The notes beneath the pieces are model-generated. The model was not told the origin of the DNA. It did not search any database and was given only the letters and a program-made list of their open reading frames with translations. Below are positions 34,069 through 43,136 of a stretch of 64,000 nt of DNA, piece after piece (within the stretch, counting starts at the first letter, position 1; every line of letters begins with the position of its first letter). The stretch spans positions 28,102 to 92,101 of the forward strand of contig JADJVN010000016.1 of assembly GCA_016710585.1 (NCBI GenBank), given 5' to 3'. Position numbers and translations under genes: made by a program. The DNA comes from Saprospiraceae bacterium (GTDB taxonomy: Bacteria > Bacteroidota > Bacteroidia > Chitinophagales > Saprospiraceae).

Positions 34069-35622
34069 TTGAATAAAAAGAATTTATTTATAAATCTAAT
34101 CAATTTTGAGCCGATACTTGTCGGCTCAAAATTGTTGTTTATTTTATTGTACTTTATTTTGATCAGCATAAATTTAATCGGTCAAAAAAATGATAATACA
34201 TGGATAATTGGATACCATGGTAATGGCGATGGAACCATTCCAAATAATATTGGGGCAACTTTTCTAAGCTTTAATGACAAAAAATTATCTACTAAATTTA
34301 ATGATATTTCTTCCACATGTGTACTAGGTTTTAGTAACTCTTCCTTTAGTGATGTTAATGGCAATTTATTATTTGTCAGTGACGGATTTAATATATATGA
34401 TCGAAATGTAAAAGTCATAGCTAATGGAGATAGCATAAATTACGGAGAGGTATGGCAAGACTATAGAAAAGCATTTTATCCTGATGTAAATCATAATATT
34501 TTTTTTCTTATGCCTGGGGATGATAATATAGTCATCATGATCCATCGCACTGCATCAAGAGCAGTAAAGACTGGATCTATTATCTATGACAAAATGAATT
34601 ATACACTGATTGATATCTCCCAAAAAAAAGTTATTCAAAAAAATATTAATTTTTATAAAAAAGAATTTCTTTCCTTTTTTTTTGTAGCTGTTCGCCATGC
34701 CAATGGCAGAGATTGGTGGATCATCCAGATGGAGCCTGTGAGTAATAGGCATTATTTCTTTTTATTGGATCCTAATGGAGTTCATTTTCATCATACACAA
34801 GAAATTGGTACCAAGATTAAAGATGATAATTGTAATGGAATTTGTGTATTCAATCCAGATGGTACTAAAGTGGCTTTTTTAAATATAATTATAGGCATTC
34901 AAGTGATGGATTTTGACCGATGTATAGGCATGTACTCCAATCCAGTATTATTGCCCATCATCAGTGGCTATCCATGGATTGGGACAGTGGCATTCTCTGC
35001 CTCATCAAGATTCTTATATTGTTGTTCTTCAGAGCGTGTCATCCAATACGATTTGTTTGATAAAGAATATTATCTAAAAGGAGACACAGTTGCTTATCAT
35101 AATGGTGTTTTTCCATTTGGTCTTAGCACTTATTTTTGTCATATGGCTTTAGCTCCTGATGACAAAATCTATATATCAAGCATCGGATCATCCTATTATA
35201 TCCACACCATCGACCAGCCAGAAGTCAAAGGTATCGGATGCAATGTCTTGCAGCAGAATATCAAGATAAAAAAAGTAATGTATTCTTTTTTTCCACAGTT
35301 CCCCAACTATCGTCTCGGTGCGCTCATAGGATCTGGATGCGATACATTATTTAATCATGATAGACCGAGTTATACATTTGAAATCCATCCCAATCCAGTA
35401 CATGATGTTTTAAAACTGGTGCACAAACAAGGGGAGTTATTTCAGAATTTTAGTTTCGAATTGTATAATATCGAAGGCAAAAAAGTCTTAGAAGAAAAGC
35501 TATCATTTAATCAGAATCAATGGGATATTCCTATGAAAAATAACTTATCTGGAATTTATATTTATAGAATTATCATGAATCAAATGATCGTGGCGCATGG
35601 CAAAGCAATTCTTGTAAGGTGA
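34069..35622 (+). CDS. Secreted protein with T9SS type A sorting domain
   Basis: Up to 517 residues. A signal segment (LLFILLYFILISINLIGQ) is followed by a propeller-like body (NTWIIGYHGNGDGT, FDRCIGMYSNP, then FAFSASSRFLYCCS-like blades). The C-terminal type A sorting domain contains FEIHPNPVHDVLKLV, FELYNIEGKKVLEEKL and NNLSGIYIYRII. Such proteins are displayed by type IX secretion. The start is uncertain: 34069 is a TTG, and a strong hairpin lies over codons 12-22, so translation may begin after it near 34136. Function unknown. Confidence 0.75.
   Translation: MNKKNLFINLINFEPILVGSKLLFILLYFILISINLIGQKNDNTWIIGYHGNGDGTIPNNIGATFLSFNDKKLSTKFNDISSTCVLGFSNSSFSDVNGNLLFVSDGFNIYDRNVKVIANGDSINYGEVWQDYRKAFYPDVNHNIFFLMPGDDNIVIMIHRTASRAVKTGSIIYDKMNYTLIDISQKKVIQKNINFYKKEFLSFFFVAVRHANGRDWWIIQMEPVSNRHYFFLLDPNGVHFHHTQEIGTKIKDDNCNGICVFNPDGTKVAFLNIIIGIQVMDFDRCIGMYSNPVLLPIISGYPWIGTVAFSASSRFLYCCSSERVIQYDLFDKEYYLKGDTVAYHNGVFPFGLSTYFCHMALAPDDKIYISSIGSSYYIHTIDQPEVKGIGCNVLQQNIKIKKVMYSFFPQFPNYRLGALIGSGCDTLFNHDRPSYTFEIHPNPVHDVLKLVHKQGELFQNFSFELYNIEGKKVLEEKLSFNQNQWDIPMKNNLSGIYIYRIIMNQMIVAHGKAILVR
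34101..34134 (+). repeat. 14-bp perfect hairpin at gene start
   Basis: CAATTTTGAGCCGA and TCGGCTCAAAATTG flank a 6-nt loop, followed by TTGTTTATTTTATTG. It overlaps the proposed N-terminal codons of the downstream T9SS cargo gene. It could be a leader hairpin, an attenuator-like terminator, or the target of a small regulator. Confidence 0.6.
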
Positions 35623-35631
35623 CCAGAAGAT

Positions 35632-36117
35632 CTAACTCTTTAGCCTCTCCACAATCCTAGTAGTAGATTTCCCATCGACAAACTTCAAACTCTTGACTTC
35701 GCCTCCATGAGCATGAACGATATCTGAACCGACGATCTGATCTGCTGTCCAGTCACCGCCTTTGACTAATACATCAGGTATGATGGATGAAATAAGGCTA
35801 TACGGTGTATCTTCTGCAAATGAAATCACAGCATCTACGCTCTCCAATGCTGCCAACAATGCCATCCTATCAGCAATGGAATTAATCGGTCTAGTGGGGC
35901 CTTTTAATCGCGATACACTAAGATCATCGTTCACGCCTACGATGAGGATATCGCCTTGCTGCTTTGCTTCCTCAAGGTAGCTTGCATGACCTATGTGCAA
36001 AATATCAAAACAACCATTGGTAAACACAACTTTTTTGCCTTCTGACTTCCATTTTGTGACATCAGAACATAAGCTATTTGGTTCAGTATAGACTTTGGAT
36101 AAAAATGGCTTGCTCAT
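35632..36117 (-). CDS. rfaE2: D-glycero-beta-D-manno-heptose 1-phosphate adenylyltransferase (RfaE2/HldE-C type)
   Basis: 161 residues, a stand-alone nucleotidyltransferase. It has TNGCFDILHIGHASYLEEAK with the HxGH nucleotide-binding motif, VGVNDDLSVSRLKGPTRP, and the closing KSTTRIVERL in place of the ISSTxI motif. It makes ADP-heptose for LPS core or related surface sugars. Its start overlaps the stop of the flippase-like gene by 4 nt, implying coupled translation. Confidence 0.9.
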   Translation of the reverse strand: MSKPFLSKVYTEPNSLCSDVTKWKSEGKKVVFTNGCFDILHIGHASYLEEAKQQGDILIVGVNDDLSVSRLKGPTRPINSIADRMALLAALESVDAVISFAEDTPYSLISSIIPDVLVKGGDWTADQIVGSDIVHAHGGEVKSLKFVDGKSTTRIVERLKS

Positions 36118-37160
36118 ATTGTCTCTACACGTTTATAATTCGCATTGAATATCGGTAAAAAGATCAATGCAAGTATTCCAAGAATAATATTTGTTGCAAA
36201 TTGAGCTGTAAAAAATGCAATATTCGAAAATGAAAATGCATCGATTTCATTAATCCCATAATAGCTCAATCCCAGCATGGTCAAATAATGATATGATCCT
36301 ATGCCTCCAGGTGTGGGGACGATCATACCCATCGCACCAAAGACATAAATCGCCAATCCAGCAGCTGGTGGAATGTTGGCGGTAGGAGGAAATGACTTCA
36401 GTGCAAAGAATAGCATGAGATAAAAAAACAGCCAAACCATGATCGTGTGAAATAAAAACAACCAAGGACGTTTCATGTTCTTTATGCTGATGATCCCACT
36501 CCAAAATCCTTGAAGTTTTTCCATTATTTTCTTAACGATATTCCATTGCATCCACACTTTTCTTGTCAAAAAAACAATGACAGCCACGATCAATAAAACC
36601 GCAATAGGAATCAATTTCTGTATCAATGAAGTCTCACTTAAATATTGATCATAAAAACTGCTAAACACATTTCTCTGAAGAAATACGGTGAGCAATAAAA
36701 GCAAACACATTGAACTCATATCGACGATTCGATCCAAGACGATCGTTCCAAAACTTTTGTCCATTGGAATATCTTCATATTTTGATATAAATCCAGCACG
36801 CACCAATTCACCGCTGCGAGGGATACCGAGATTGGCAAAATAAGCAGTAAATATCGAGCCCAATGAATTAAAAAATTGAACTTTAATTCCCATTGAATCA
36901 AATATCATCTGCCAACGAAAAGCTCGAAATACATTGCTCAATACAAAACTTACAAAAATCAAAAAAATAAAAAACCAATTGACTCTCCCAAAATCATGCG
37001 CTATCTTGCTGATCAAACTACAATTTTCAGGAAGTATATTATTCTGACTACAATAGATTTGATATGCTGCATTTTGTGAATTGTATATCCAATAAAATAT
37101 ACCCAAACCTAAAACAAGTGTAAGGATAAATTGTAGGACAGACTTTAGGATTTTTGGCAC
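36114..37160 (-). CDS. Flippase-like integral membrane protein (LPG synthase TM domain family)
   Basis: 348 residues with about eight hydrophobic segments. It matches the lysylphosphatidylglycerol synthase transmembrane / UPF0104 family pattern: VNWFFIFLIFVSFVLSNVFRAFRW, AYFANLGIPRSGELVRAGFISKYE, GTIVLDRIVDM and GMIVPTPGGIGSYHY. Members are proposed lipid flippases. Substrate unknown. It sits in a run with panD (4 nt upstream) and rfaE2 (4-nt overlap). Confidence 0.85.
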   Translation of the reverse strand: MPKILKSVLQFILTLVLGLGIFYWIYNSQNAAYQIYCSQNNILPENCSLISKIAHDFGRVNWFFIFLIFVSFVLSNVFRAFRWQMIFDSMGIKVQFFNSLGSIFTAYFANLGIPRSGELVRAGFISKYEDIPMDKSFGTIVLDRIVDMSSMCLLLLLTVFLQRNVFSSFYDQYLSETSLIQKLIPIAVLLIVAVIVFLTRKVWMQWNIVKKIMEKLQGFWSGIISIKNMKRPWLFLFHTIMVWLFFYLMLFFALKSFPPTANIPPAAGLAIYVFGAMGMIVPTPGGIGSYHYLTMLGLSYYGINEIDAFSFSNIAFFTAQFATNIILGILALIFLPIFNANYKRVETI

Positions 37161-37164
37161 AAAA

Positions 37165-37515
37165 TTAATCTTTTAGCCGATTTTTTTCATCGACATGGAT
37201 TGAAATCGGGTGAAAATTCTTTGCTTCTTCAGGTGTCATAAAAGCATAAGATATAATGATGATGATATCTCCAATTTCAGCTTTTCTAGCTGCGGCACCG
37301 TTAAGACAGATTCTTCCTGAGTTCTTTTCACCTTTGATAATGTAGGTCTCGAATCGCTCCCCATTATTATTATTAACAATCTGAACTTTTTCACCTTCAT
37401 AGAGATTGGCTGCCTCCATCAAGACTTCATCTATGGTAATACTACCCACATAGTTAAGATTTGCCTCTGTAACTGTAGCTCTATGAATTTTAGACTTGAA
37501 AAATTGTAAAAACAT
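37165..37515 (-). CDS. panD: Aspartate 1-decarboxylase
   Basis: 116 residues. A pyruvoyl enzyme that makes beta-alanine for pantothenate. The self-processing site is YVGS, with Gly24-Ser25 at the expected position. KSKIHRATVTEANLNYVGSI, ERFETYIIKGEKNSG, ICLNGAAARK and DIIIIISYA are all conserved. Together with panC just upstream it supplies coenzyme A biosynthesis. Confidence 0.95.
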   Translation of the reverse strand: MFLQFFKSKIHRATVTEANLNYVGSITIDEVLMEAANLYEGEKVQIVNNNNGERFETYIIKGEKNSGRICLNGAAARKAEIGDIIIIISYAFMTPEEAKNFHPISIHVDEKNRLKD

Positions 37516-37519
37516 GCTG

Positions 37520-37527
37520 CAAAATTA
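37520..37527 (-). promoter_or_regulatory. Candidate -7 element of panD
   Basis: Minus-strand TAATTTTG fits TAnnTTTG and ends only 4 nt before the panD ATG. If used, the panD message would have almost no leader. No convincing -33 element is seen. Confidence 0.35.
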
Positions 37528-37574
37528 TAAAAACATAATGACAATAGTCATAAGTCTTTTTTAATAAAAATAGT

Positions 37575-38432
37575 TCATTTTTTTGAAACTTTCAATACCA
37601 TATTGTCAATCAATCTGACATCTTCGGCCCAAGCTGCGACACAGGCGACGATATTGGGATGATTTTGGGGTGATTCTATCTGTTTCAGTGTTTTCCCGTC
37701 ACAAATCCGAAAATATTCTGGCTTTAATCCAGCTTTTGACAAGGTATCGATAGCCTCTTCAGAGATAGAATGTATATTTTGATCCTTTATTGCTTTTTTT
37801 GCTTTCATCAATTCTTTGTAGATCACGGGTGATATCTTCCTCATTTTAGGAGTTAATCTCATATTTCTTGAACTCATGGCTAGGCCATCCTTTTCCCTCA
37901 ATGTTGGGGCTACGATGAGTTCTACAGGTAGATTTAATGTCTCGATCATATATGCCACTATGGTGAATTGTTGGAAATCCTTTTGACCCATGATGAGGTA
38001 ATCCGGATTCACGATATCGAGCAATCGTTTTACCACTTGAAGCATCCCTTCAAAATGTCCTGGACGAAACTCTCCCTCCATTGGTTTTTCCAATTCGTTA
38101 AGGTCAATATTAACTATTGTATTCAGATTCTTGGGGTAGATTTCTTCCACAGTAGGAGCAAAGAGATAATCGCAATGTTTTGATTCTAACAGCGCTTTGT
38201 CAGTTTCTAACATGCGGGGGTATTTCTTCAAGTCATCGGGATTATTGAACTGTGTTGGATTGACGAATATGCTTGCCACTGTGATTTCAGCATTTTTTTT
38301 GCCTATTTCAATTAATGACAAATGTCCTTCATGCAATGCGCCCATAGTGGGAATAAAAGCTACCTTTTCACCAACTTGCTGGTGTTTTCTCAATGCTATT
38401 TGTAGTTCGTTTACTGTTGTAAATGTTTTCAT
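37575..38432 (-). CDS. panC: Pantothenate synthetase
   Basis: 285 residues from MKTFTTVNELQIALRK. It joins pantoate and beta-alanine using ATP. Diagnostic parts are FIPTMGALHEGHLSLIE (HxGH), VSIFVNPTQF-like VASIFVNPTQFNNPDDL, GHFEGMLQVVKRLLDIV, MGQKDFQQFTIV and the KMSKS-like LAMSSRNMRL. The start is placed at 38432; the upstream in-frame ATG (38462) adds 10 residues absent from the family. It precedes panD by 59 nt on the same strand. Confidence 0.95.
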   Translation of the reverse strand: MKTFTTVNELQIALRKHQQVGEKVAFIPTMGALHEGHLSLIEIGKKNAEITVASIFVNPTQFNNPDDLKKYPRMLETDKALLESKHCDYLFAPTVEEIYPKNLNTIVNIDLNELEKPMEGEFRPGHFEGMLQVVKRLLDIVNPDYLIMGQKDFQQFTIVAYMIETLNLPVELIVAPTLREKDGLAMSSRNMRLTPKMRKISPVIYKELMKAKKAIKDQNIHSISEEAIDTLSKAGLKPEYFRICDGKTLKQIESPQNHPNIVACVAAWAEDVRLIDNMVLKVSKK

Positions 38433-38564
38433 GCAATGCAAGTCGAATAAATAATGGCTCAAAGATAATCAACCAAGCCATAGCAGGTATATTGGCTTCA
38501 GATTTATTCGAATATCTATTATTTCATAATTTACTTTTACATTTGCAGCCAATTTTTATAAGAG

Positions 38565-40209
38565 ATGATCAATATAGATGGTTTAGCGGTAGAGTTTAGT
38601 GGAAAAATATTATTTAGCGATATTTCTTTTGTCATTAATCCCAATGATAAGATAGCCTTAATGGGAAAAAATGGCGCTGGAAAATCCACGATGATGAAAA
38701 TCATAGCTGGAAAAACAAAACCGACCCGCGGTAATGTAGTGTGTCCAAAAGATGCTATAATCGCCTATCTACCACAGCATCTATTGACTGAAGATAAATG
38801 TACAGTATTTGATGAGGCTGCCAAAGCATTTGAACATATTTTTGATATGCGCAATGAAATGGAAAGACTCAATAAAGAAATGGAGACGCGCACCGATTAC
38901 GAATCCAAAGAATATATGAAGCTCATCGAGAGATCTTCTGAACTTGGAGAAATATATTACGCTATGGAAGAGGTGAACTTCGACGCAGAAGTAGAAAAAA
39001 CATTGCTTGGTCTTGGATTCAAAAGAGAGGATTTTACACGTGCCACTAGCGAATTTAGTGGTGGTTGGCGAATGCGTATTGAATTGGCTAAGATATTATT
39101 AAAAAAACCAGACCTCATCCTTCTTGATGAGCCTACCAATCATATCGACATCGAATCCGTGATATGGCTCGAAGATTTTTTAATCAATAAGGCTAAAGCT
39201 GTGATGGTCATCTCCCACGACAAGGCATTCATCGACAATATCACGACACGCACCATTGAGATCACGATGGGAAAGATCTATGACTACAAGGCCAATTACT
39301 CCCATTATCTCACTCTAAGAGAAGACAGGAGAATTCATCAAATAAAAGCATTCAAAGAACAGCAAAAATTCATTGCTGATAGCGAAAGATTCATCGAGCG
39401 ATTCAAAGGAACATACTCTAAGACCAATCAGGTCAATTCTGTCGAGCGAATGTTAGAAAAACTTGAGATCATTGAAGTAGATGAGATCGATAATTCCGCA
39501 TTAAAATTGCACTTCCCTGCATCTGTGAGATCTGGTGATTATCCACTCATCGTCAATTCGCTTTCCAAAAATTATGGCGATCATGTCGTATTTAAAGATG
39601 CCAATTTAACCATCAAAAGAGGTGAAAAAGTATCATTTGTAGGAAGGAATGGTGAAGGGGAAATCTACATTGATCAAAGCCATCATGGGAGAGATCGAAT
39701 ATGAAGGAAAATGCAGTCTGGGACACAATATAAAAGTGGGATATTTTGCACAAAATGAAGCTGCAAAACTGGATCCAGAGATTACTGTATTTCAGACTGT
39801 CGATGAAGTGGCAGAAGGCGATGTAAGGACACAGCTCAAGACCATTCTTGGCTGTTTTATGTTTTCTGGTGATGATATAGATAAAAAAGTTTCAGTGCTT
39901 TCAGGAGGAGAGAGAACACGACTTGCAATGGTGAAACTACTTCTCGAGCCAGTGAATTTTTTAATACTAGATGAGCCTACGAATCATCTTGATCTAAAAT
40001 CCAAAGATGTACTTAAGGAAGCGCTATTGAATTTTGACGGGACATTAATATTGGTATCCCATGATAGAGATTTTCTAATGGGGCTTTCGCAAAAAGTGTT
40101 TGAGTTTAAAGACAAGAGAGTCATTGAACACTTTGAGACCATTGATGAATTTTTGATCAGAAATAGAATGGAAAATCTCAAAGAAATAGAACTTCAGAAG
40201 AATAAATAA
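38565..40209 (+). pseudogene. ABC-F family ATPase, one-base frameshift
   Basis: Soluble protein with two ABC ATPase domains and no membrane part, the ABC-F class that acts on ribosomes. Domain 1 has Walker A GKNGAGKSTMMKI, signature SGGWRMR and LLDEPTNHID. Domain 2 has signature LSGGERTR and ILDEPTNHLD. Its Walker A is cut at a G-run: four G at 39657-39660 where three would give GRNGEGKSTLIKA. The first frame therefore stops at 39704 and the second continues to 40209. Repaired length is about 547 residues. The gene is very likely intact in the organism. A TACATTTG -7-like element lies at 38538-38545. Confidence 0.9.
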
Positions 40210-40298
40210 ATCAGCTGAAAAACAGATACACTTTTAATTCTGATTTTGATAATATATATTTCACACTAAAAATTATTTAACCTAACTTTATAGTAAAA

Positions 40299-40327
40299 TT
40301 GTGTTACTTTTTTGAAAACTATATTTG
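40299..40327 (+). promoter_or_regulatory. Promoter upstream of lipoprotein / sigma operon
   Basis: TTG at 40299-40301, an 18-nt spacer, then TATATTTG at 40320-40327, matching the Bacteroidota -33/-7 promoter. Transcription would start about 450 nt before the next CDS, leaving a long leader. Confidence 0.55.
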
Positions 40328-40333
40328 TAGACT

Positions 40334-40698
40334 TTAAATGTCTTGCAAAAAACTTTTTTCAAAAAAAAATAATTTTTTTTCAAAAATCAGGCAGCATCCA
40401 TAAAAATCTGCATAATATAAGCAGATAGGATGATTACTTATAAAGATAAGAAATACTATCGATTCTTAAGATAGTTGACATAAAAAACCGGATAAGGGGA
40501 TAAGGATAATGGAAGGTTTTTTCCATTATCCTTACCTAAGGTTTTCATTACAAAATCACAGAAAAAAATATTCTATATAGTGTCTTCATAAGGCGAATAT
40601 GACACATTATACTTAATAGTAAGTATAAATTTATTTCAGCATTTTTCCGTTTATCAATTGGTTGAGCCATTGCCCCAAAGCAATGGCTAATTTTTTTT
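40334..40698 (+). ncRNA. Candidate structured leader or small RNA
   Basis: Between the promoter at 40299-40327 and the lipoprotein gene at 40786 no ORF is apparent. The stretch contains a 14-bp perfect hairpin (TAAGGATAATGGAA / TTCCATTATCCTTA, 40501-40534) and ends with an intrinsic terminator. It could be a free-standing RNA or an attenuating leader of the downstream operon. It does not match any riboswitch I know. Confidence 0.4.
40665..40698 (+). terminator. Intrinsic terminator / attenuator
   Basis: 9-bp stem AGCCATTGC / GCAATGGCT with loop CCCAAA, then AA and eight T. It stands about 90 nt before the lipoprotein start, downstream of a good promoter. Confidence 0.65.
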
Positions 40699-40785
40699 AT
40701 AAAATAAAGGGTTAAAATCAAGTTAAAAAGCAGCGAACTCAATGACTTCGCATAGTATATATAGTCACAAGCAAGTACTCAATAC

Positions 40786-42558
40786 ATGACAAACAGGTTA
40801 AAATATATAATCATTTCAATAACAGCACTTTATCTAGTGGCATGTAGAGATCCAGAAATTATTGTTACACCTGTGGATCCTGATCCTCCAGATCCTCCTG
40901 TTTATTTTGAAAAAGAAGTTCTAGGATATGTTTCTAATGAACAGTTTCAAGATCTGATTGGATCTAACATTACCATGAGTAATTTTACAATTAATTCAGA
41001 TAATTCTGGATTTTTCTATGGCAATCCTCAATTTGCTGAAAAAAGATTGATCATCAAAGCCAAAAAAGAAGGCTACTTTCCTGCTTACAGCCTTGCAATA
41101 ATTGATAATCAAAAATTGCCTTGGCTGAAATTAATTCAACATACGTTAAATACACCTAGAATTGTTTCAGGAGAGAATGGTGGTACAGCAATTTTCGATC
41201 AAGGATTACAGTTAAAATTTGAATCCAACTCTTTTATAAAATCAGACAGTTCAATATATTTAGGAAAAGTAAATGTGTATGCTATACAGTATATCAATGA
41301 CAATCCTGCACATAATTATTCTTTCCCACTAAAAACTGAAGGAAAAAATGCAAATGCAGAATTAAAATATTTACAAAGTCTCACTGCATTAAGTGTTGAA
41401 CTTCGATCAGAATCAAATGAAAAATTATACTTAGTAAGAGATGCAGCTATTTCTGTAGGTGTTCTAGGAAAACAAAATAACATCATCCCTATTTCAACTG
41501 TTTGGAATTTGAACTTAAAAACCGCTTTTTGGGAAGAGACTGGAAAAGCAACCAATCAAGGGACATTTTATAATTTCAAATCAAAAAATCTTGAGGCTTT
41601 AAACATTGCAAATGGCCTCGAATCAGTAATGCTCAGTGGCGTGATACTCGTGAATGGTATTGCTTCAAGAAGTGATATGTTGCTCTACAATAAATCAAAT
41701 AATGACATCGTCTATTCTGTGAAGACAAATGATCAAGGCTATTGGAAAGTAGCTGTTCCAAAAGGCATTGAGATCGGGCTAGATATCTTAGGAACTTGTG
41801 AATTATTATATTCTCAATCTATAGGAACTTTCAATGTTGATAGCAAACTAGACACTATCAAAATCCAATCCAATGATCTCACCATCCTTTCTGGAAAAGT
41901 ATATGATTGTTCAAATCAAACGATAAAAAATGGGCATGTTATCGTAACTTTATTAGAGAATGGACTTCCAGGTAGTTCCCTTCAAAGTAAAAGTGTTTTT
42001 AACTTAGATAAAAATGGTTTTTTTAGGGGGAATATTTCCATCTGCAACAAAGATCAAATACTGAAATTAGTCCCATTTGATCGGGATCAACAATTAGAAG
42101 GTGCCGACTTTACCACGGACTCAAAAGGCATCATTGAGAATATAAAACTATATACGTGCAAGAATAAAGCAAGATCTCCAATAGAGATTCAATATAAAAA
42201 TACGATTTACTATATTGATTCATGTGTTGCTACCCATTCCACACAATTCAAAAATACTTACACCATCTTTGCCTATGACAAATTAGAAAATGGTCTATAC
42301 GTGGATTACAAGCTTGTATTGGAAGAAACGAGCAACAGTAAATTTGAACTAGTGGGATTCTCATTTAATTTTGTCAATGGATTACCTAAAGTGTACTTTG
42401 AAGGAAATCAATGTTCTAGTGTGATAGAAAGAAATTTCGGTGTCAATCCCGGAGATCCTTTTATTGCTGATATAAAAGCTTGTAGTATTGATGTAAATGA
42501 AAATAATAAAAAAGAAAAAGTAACGGCGAATATTCATATTGAAACAATACTTCAATAA
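40786..42558 (+). CDS. Large lipoprotein of unknown function
   Basis: 590 residues. The lipoprotein signal ends at LYLVAC (Cys about 20) and is followed by a Pro/Asp-rich linker (TPVDPDPPDPP). Several beta-rich segments look like carboxypeptidase-regulatory or plug-type repeats (VSGVILVNGIASRSDM-like, TILSGKVYDCSNQTIKNGHV), a layout common in Bacteroidota surface lipoproteins. No enzyme motif is seen. It lies 23 nt before the sigma factor gene, so it may be part of that operon and a sensor or target of it (inference). Confidence 0.75.
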   Translation: MTNRLKYIIISITALYLVACRDPEIIVTPVDPDPPDPPVYFEKEVLGYVSNEQFQDLIGSNITMSNFTINSDNSGFFYGNPQFAEKRLIIKAKKEGYFPAYSLAIIDNQKLPWLKLIQHTLNTPRIVSGENGGTAIFDQGLQLKFESNSFIKSDSSIYLGKVNVYAIQYINDNPAHNYSFPLKTEGKNANAELKYLQSLTALSVELRSESNEKLYLVRDAAISVGVLGKQNNIIPISTVWNLNLKTAFWEETGKATNQGTFYNFKSKNLEALNIANGLESVMLSGVILVNGIASRSDMLLYNKSNNDIVYSVKTNDQGYWKVAVPKGIEIGLDILGTCELLYSQSIGTFNVDSKLDTIKIQSNDLTILSGKVYDCSNQTIKNGHVIVTLLENGLPGSSLQSKSVFNLDKNGFFRGNISICNKDQILKLVPFDRDQQLEGADFTTDSKGIIENIKLYTCKNKARSPIEIQYKNTIYYIDSCVATHSTQFKNTYTIFAYDKLENGLYVDYKLVLEETSNSKFELVGFSFNFVNGLPKVYFEGNQCSSVIERNFGVNPGDPFIADIKACSIDVNENNKKEKVTANIHIETILQ

Positions 42559-42581
42559 TAGAAATACCAAATTGAAATAAC

Positions 42582-43136
42582 TTGAATCTGAACGAAATTA
42601 TAAACGGCTGTAAAGAGAGAGATATAAAGTCAGAAAGAGAGCTATTTTATTTATACTCAAAAAAAGTTTATTCCCTTTCCAGAAAATATACCAACGACCA
42701 CGAAGAAGCTCAAGATCTCACCCAAGAATGCTTTATAAAAATTTACAGTCAAATCCATCGCTACTTTGAAGAAAAAGGCAAGTTTGACGCTTGGATGTAT
42801 AGAGTGTGTGTAAATACGATTCTACAAATATTCAGAGACAATAAAAAAAGTATAAAAATAGTTGATATCGAACACGAACTAGAAATAGGCGAAGAAGAAT
42901 ACGACTATATTGAAGTTTCAGGTGAATTTATCGAACAAGCAATGAGTGAATTACCAAAAGGGTATAAAGAAATTTTTAGCTTGTTTGTAGTACAAAACTG
43001 GTCTCACAAAAAAATCGCAGATCACTTACAAATATCCGAAGGAACATCTCGATCTCAATTAACCAAAGCGAAGAAATACCTTCGCAATATTATTAATGCA
43101 AATCCTACAAGGCTATATGAAAGACAGGAAGTTTGA
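42582..43136 (+). CDS. ECF RNA polymerase sigma factor
   Basis: 184 residues from a TTG start. Sigma region 2 is visible as LFYLYSKKVYSLSRKYTNDHEEAQDLTQECFIKIY, and region 4 as ELPKGYKEIFSLFVVQNWSHKKIADHLQISEGTSRSQLTKAK. Region 3 is absent, as expected for the ECF class. Its last codons overlap the start of the anti-sigma-like gene (43117), a usual sign of coupled sigma / anti-sigma expression. Confidence 0.92.
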   Translation: MNLNEIINGCKERDIKSERELFYLYSKKVYSLSRKYTNDHEEAQDLTQECFIKIYSQIHRYFEEKGKFDAWMYRVCVNTILQIFRDNKKSIKIVDIEHELEIGEEEYDYIEVSGEFIEQAMSELPKGYKEIFSLFVVQNWSHKKIADHLQISEGTSRSQLTKAKKYLRNIINANPTRLYERQEV

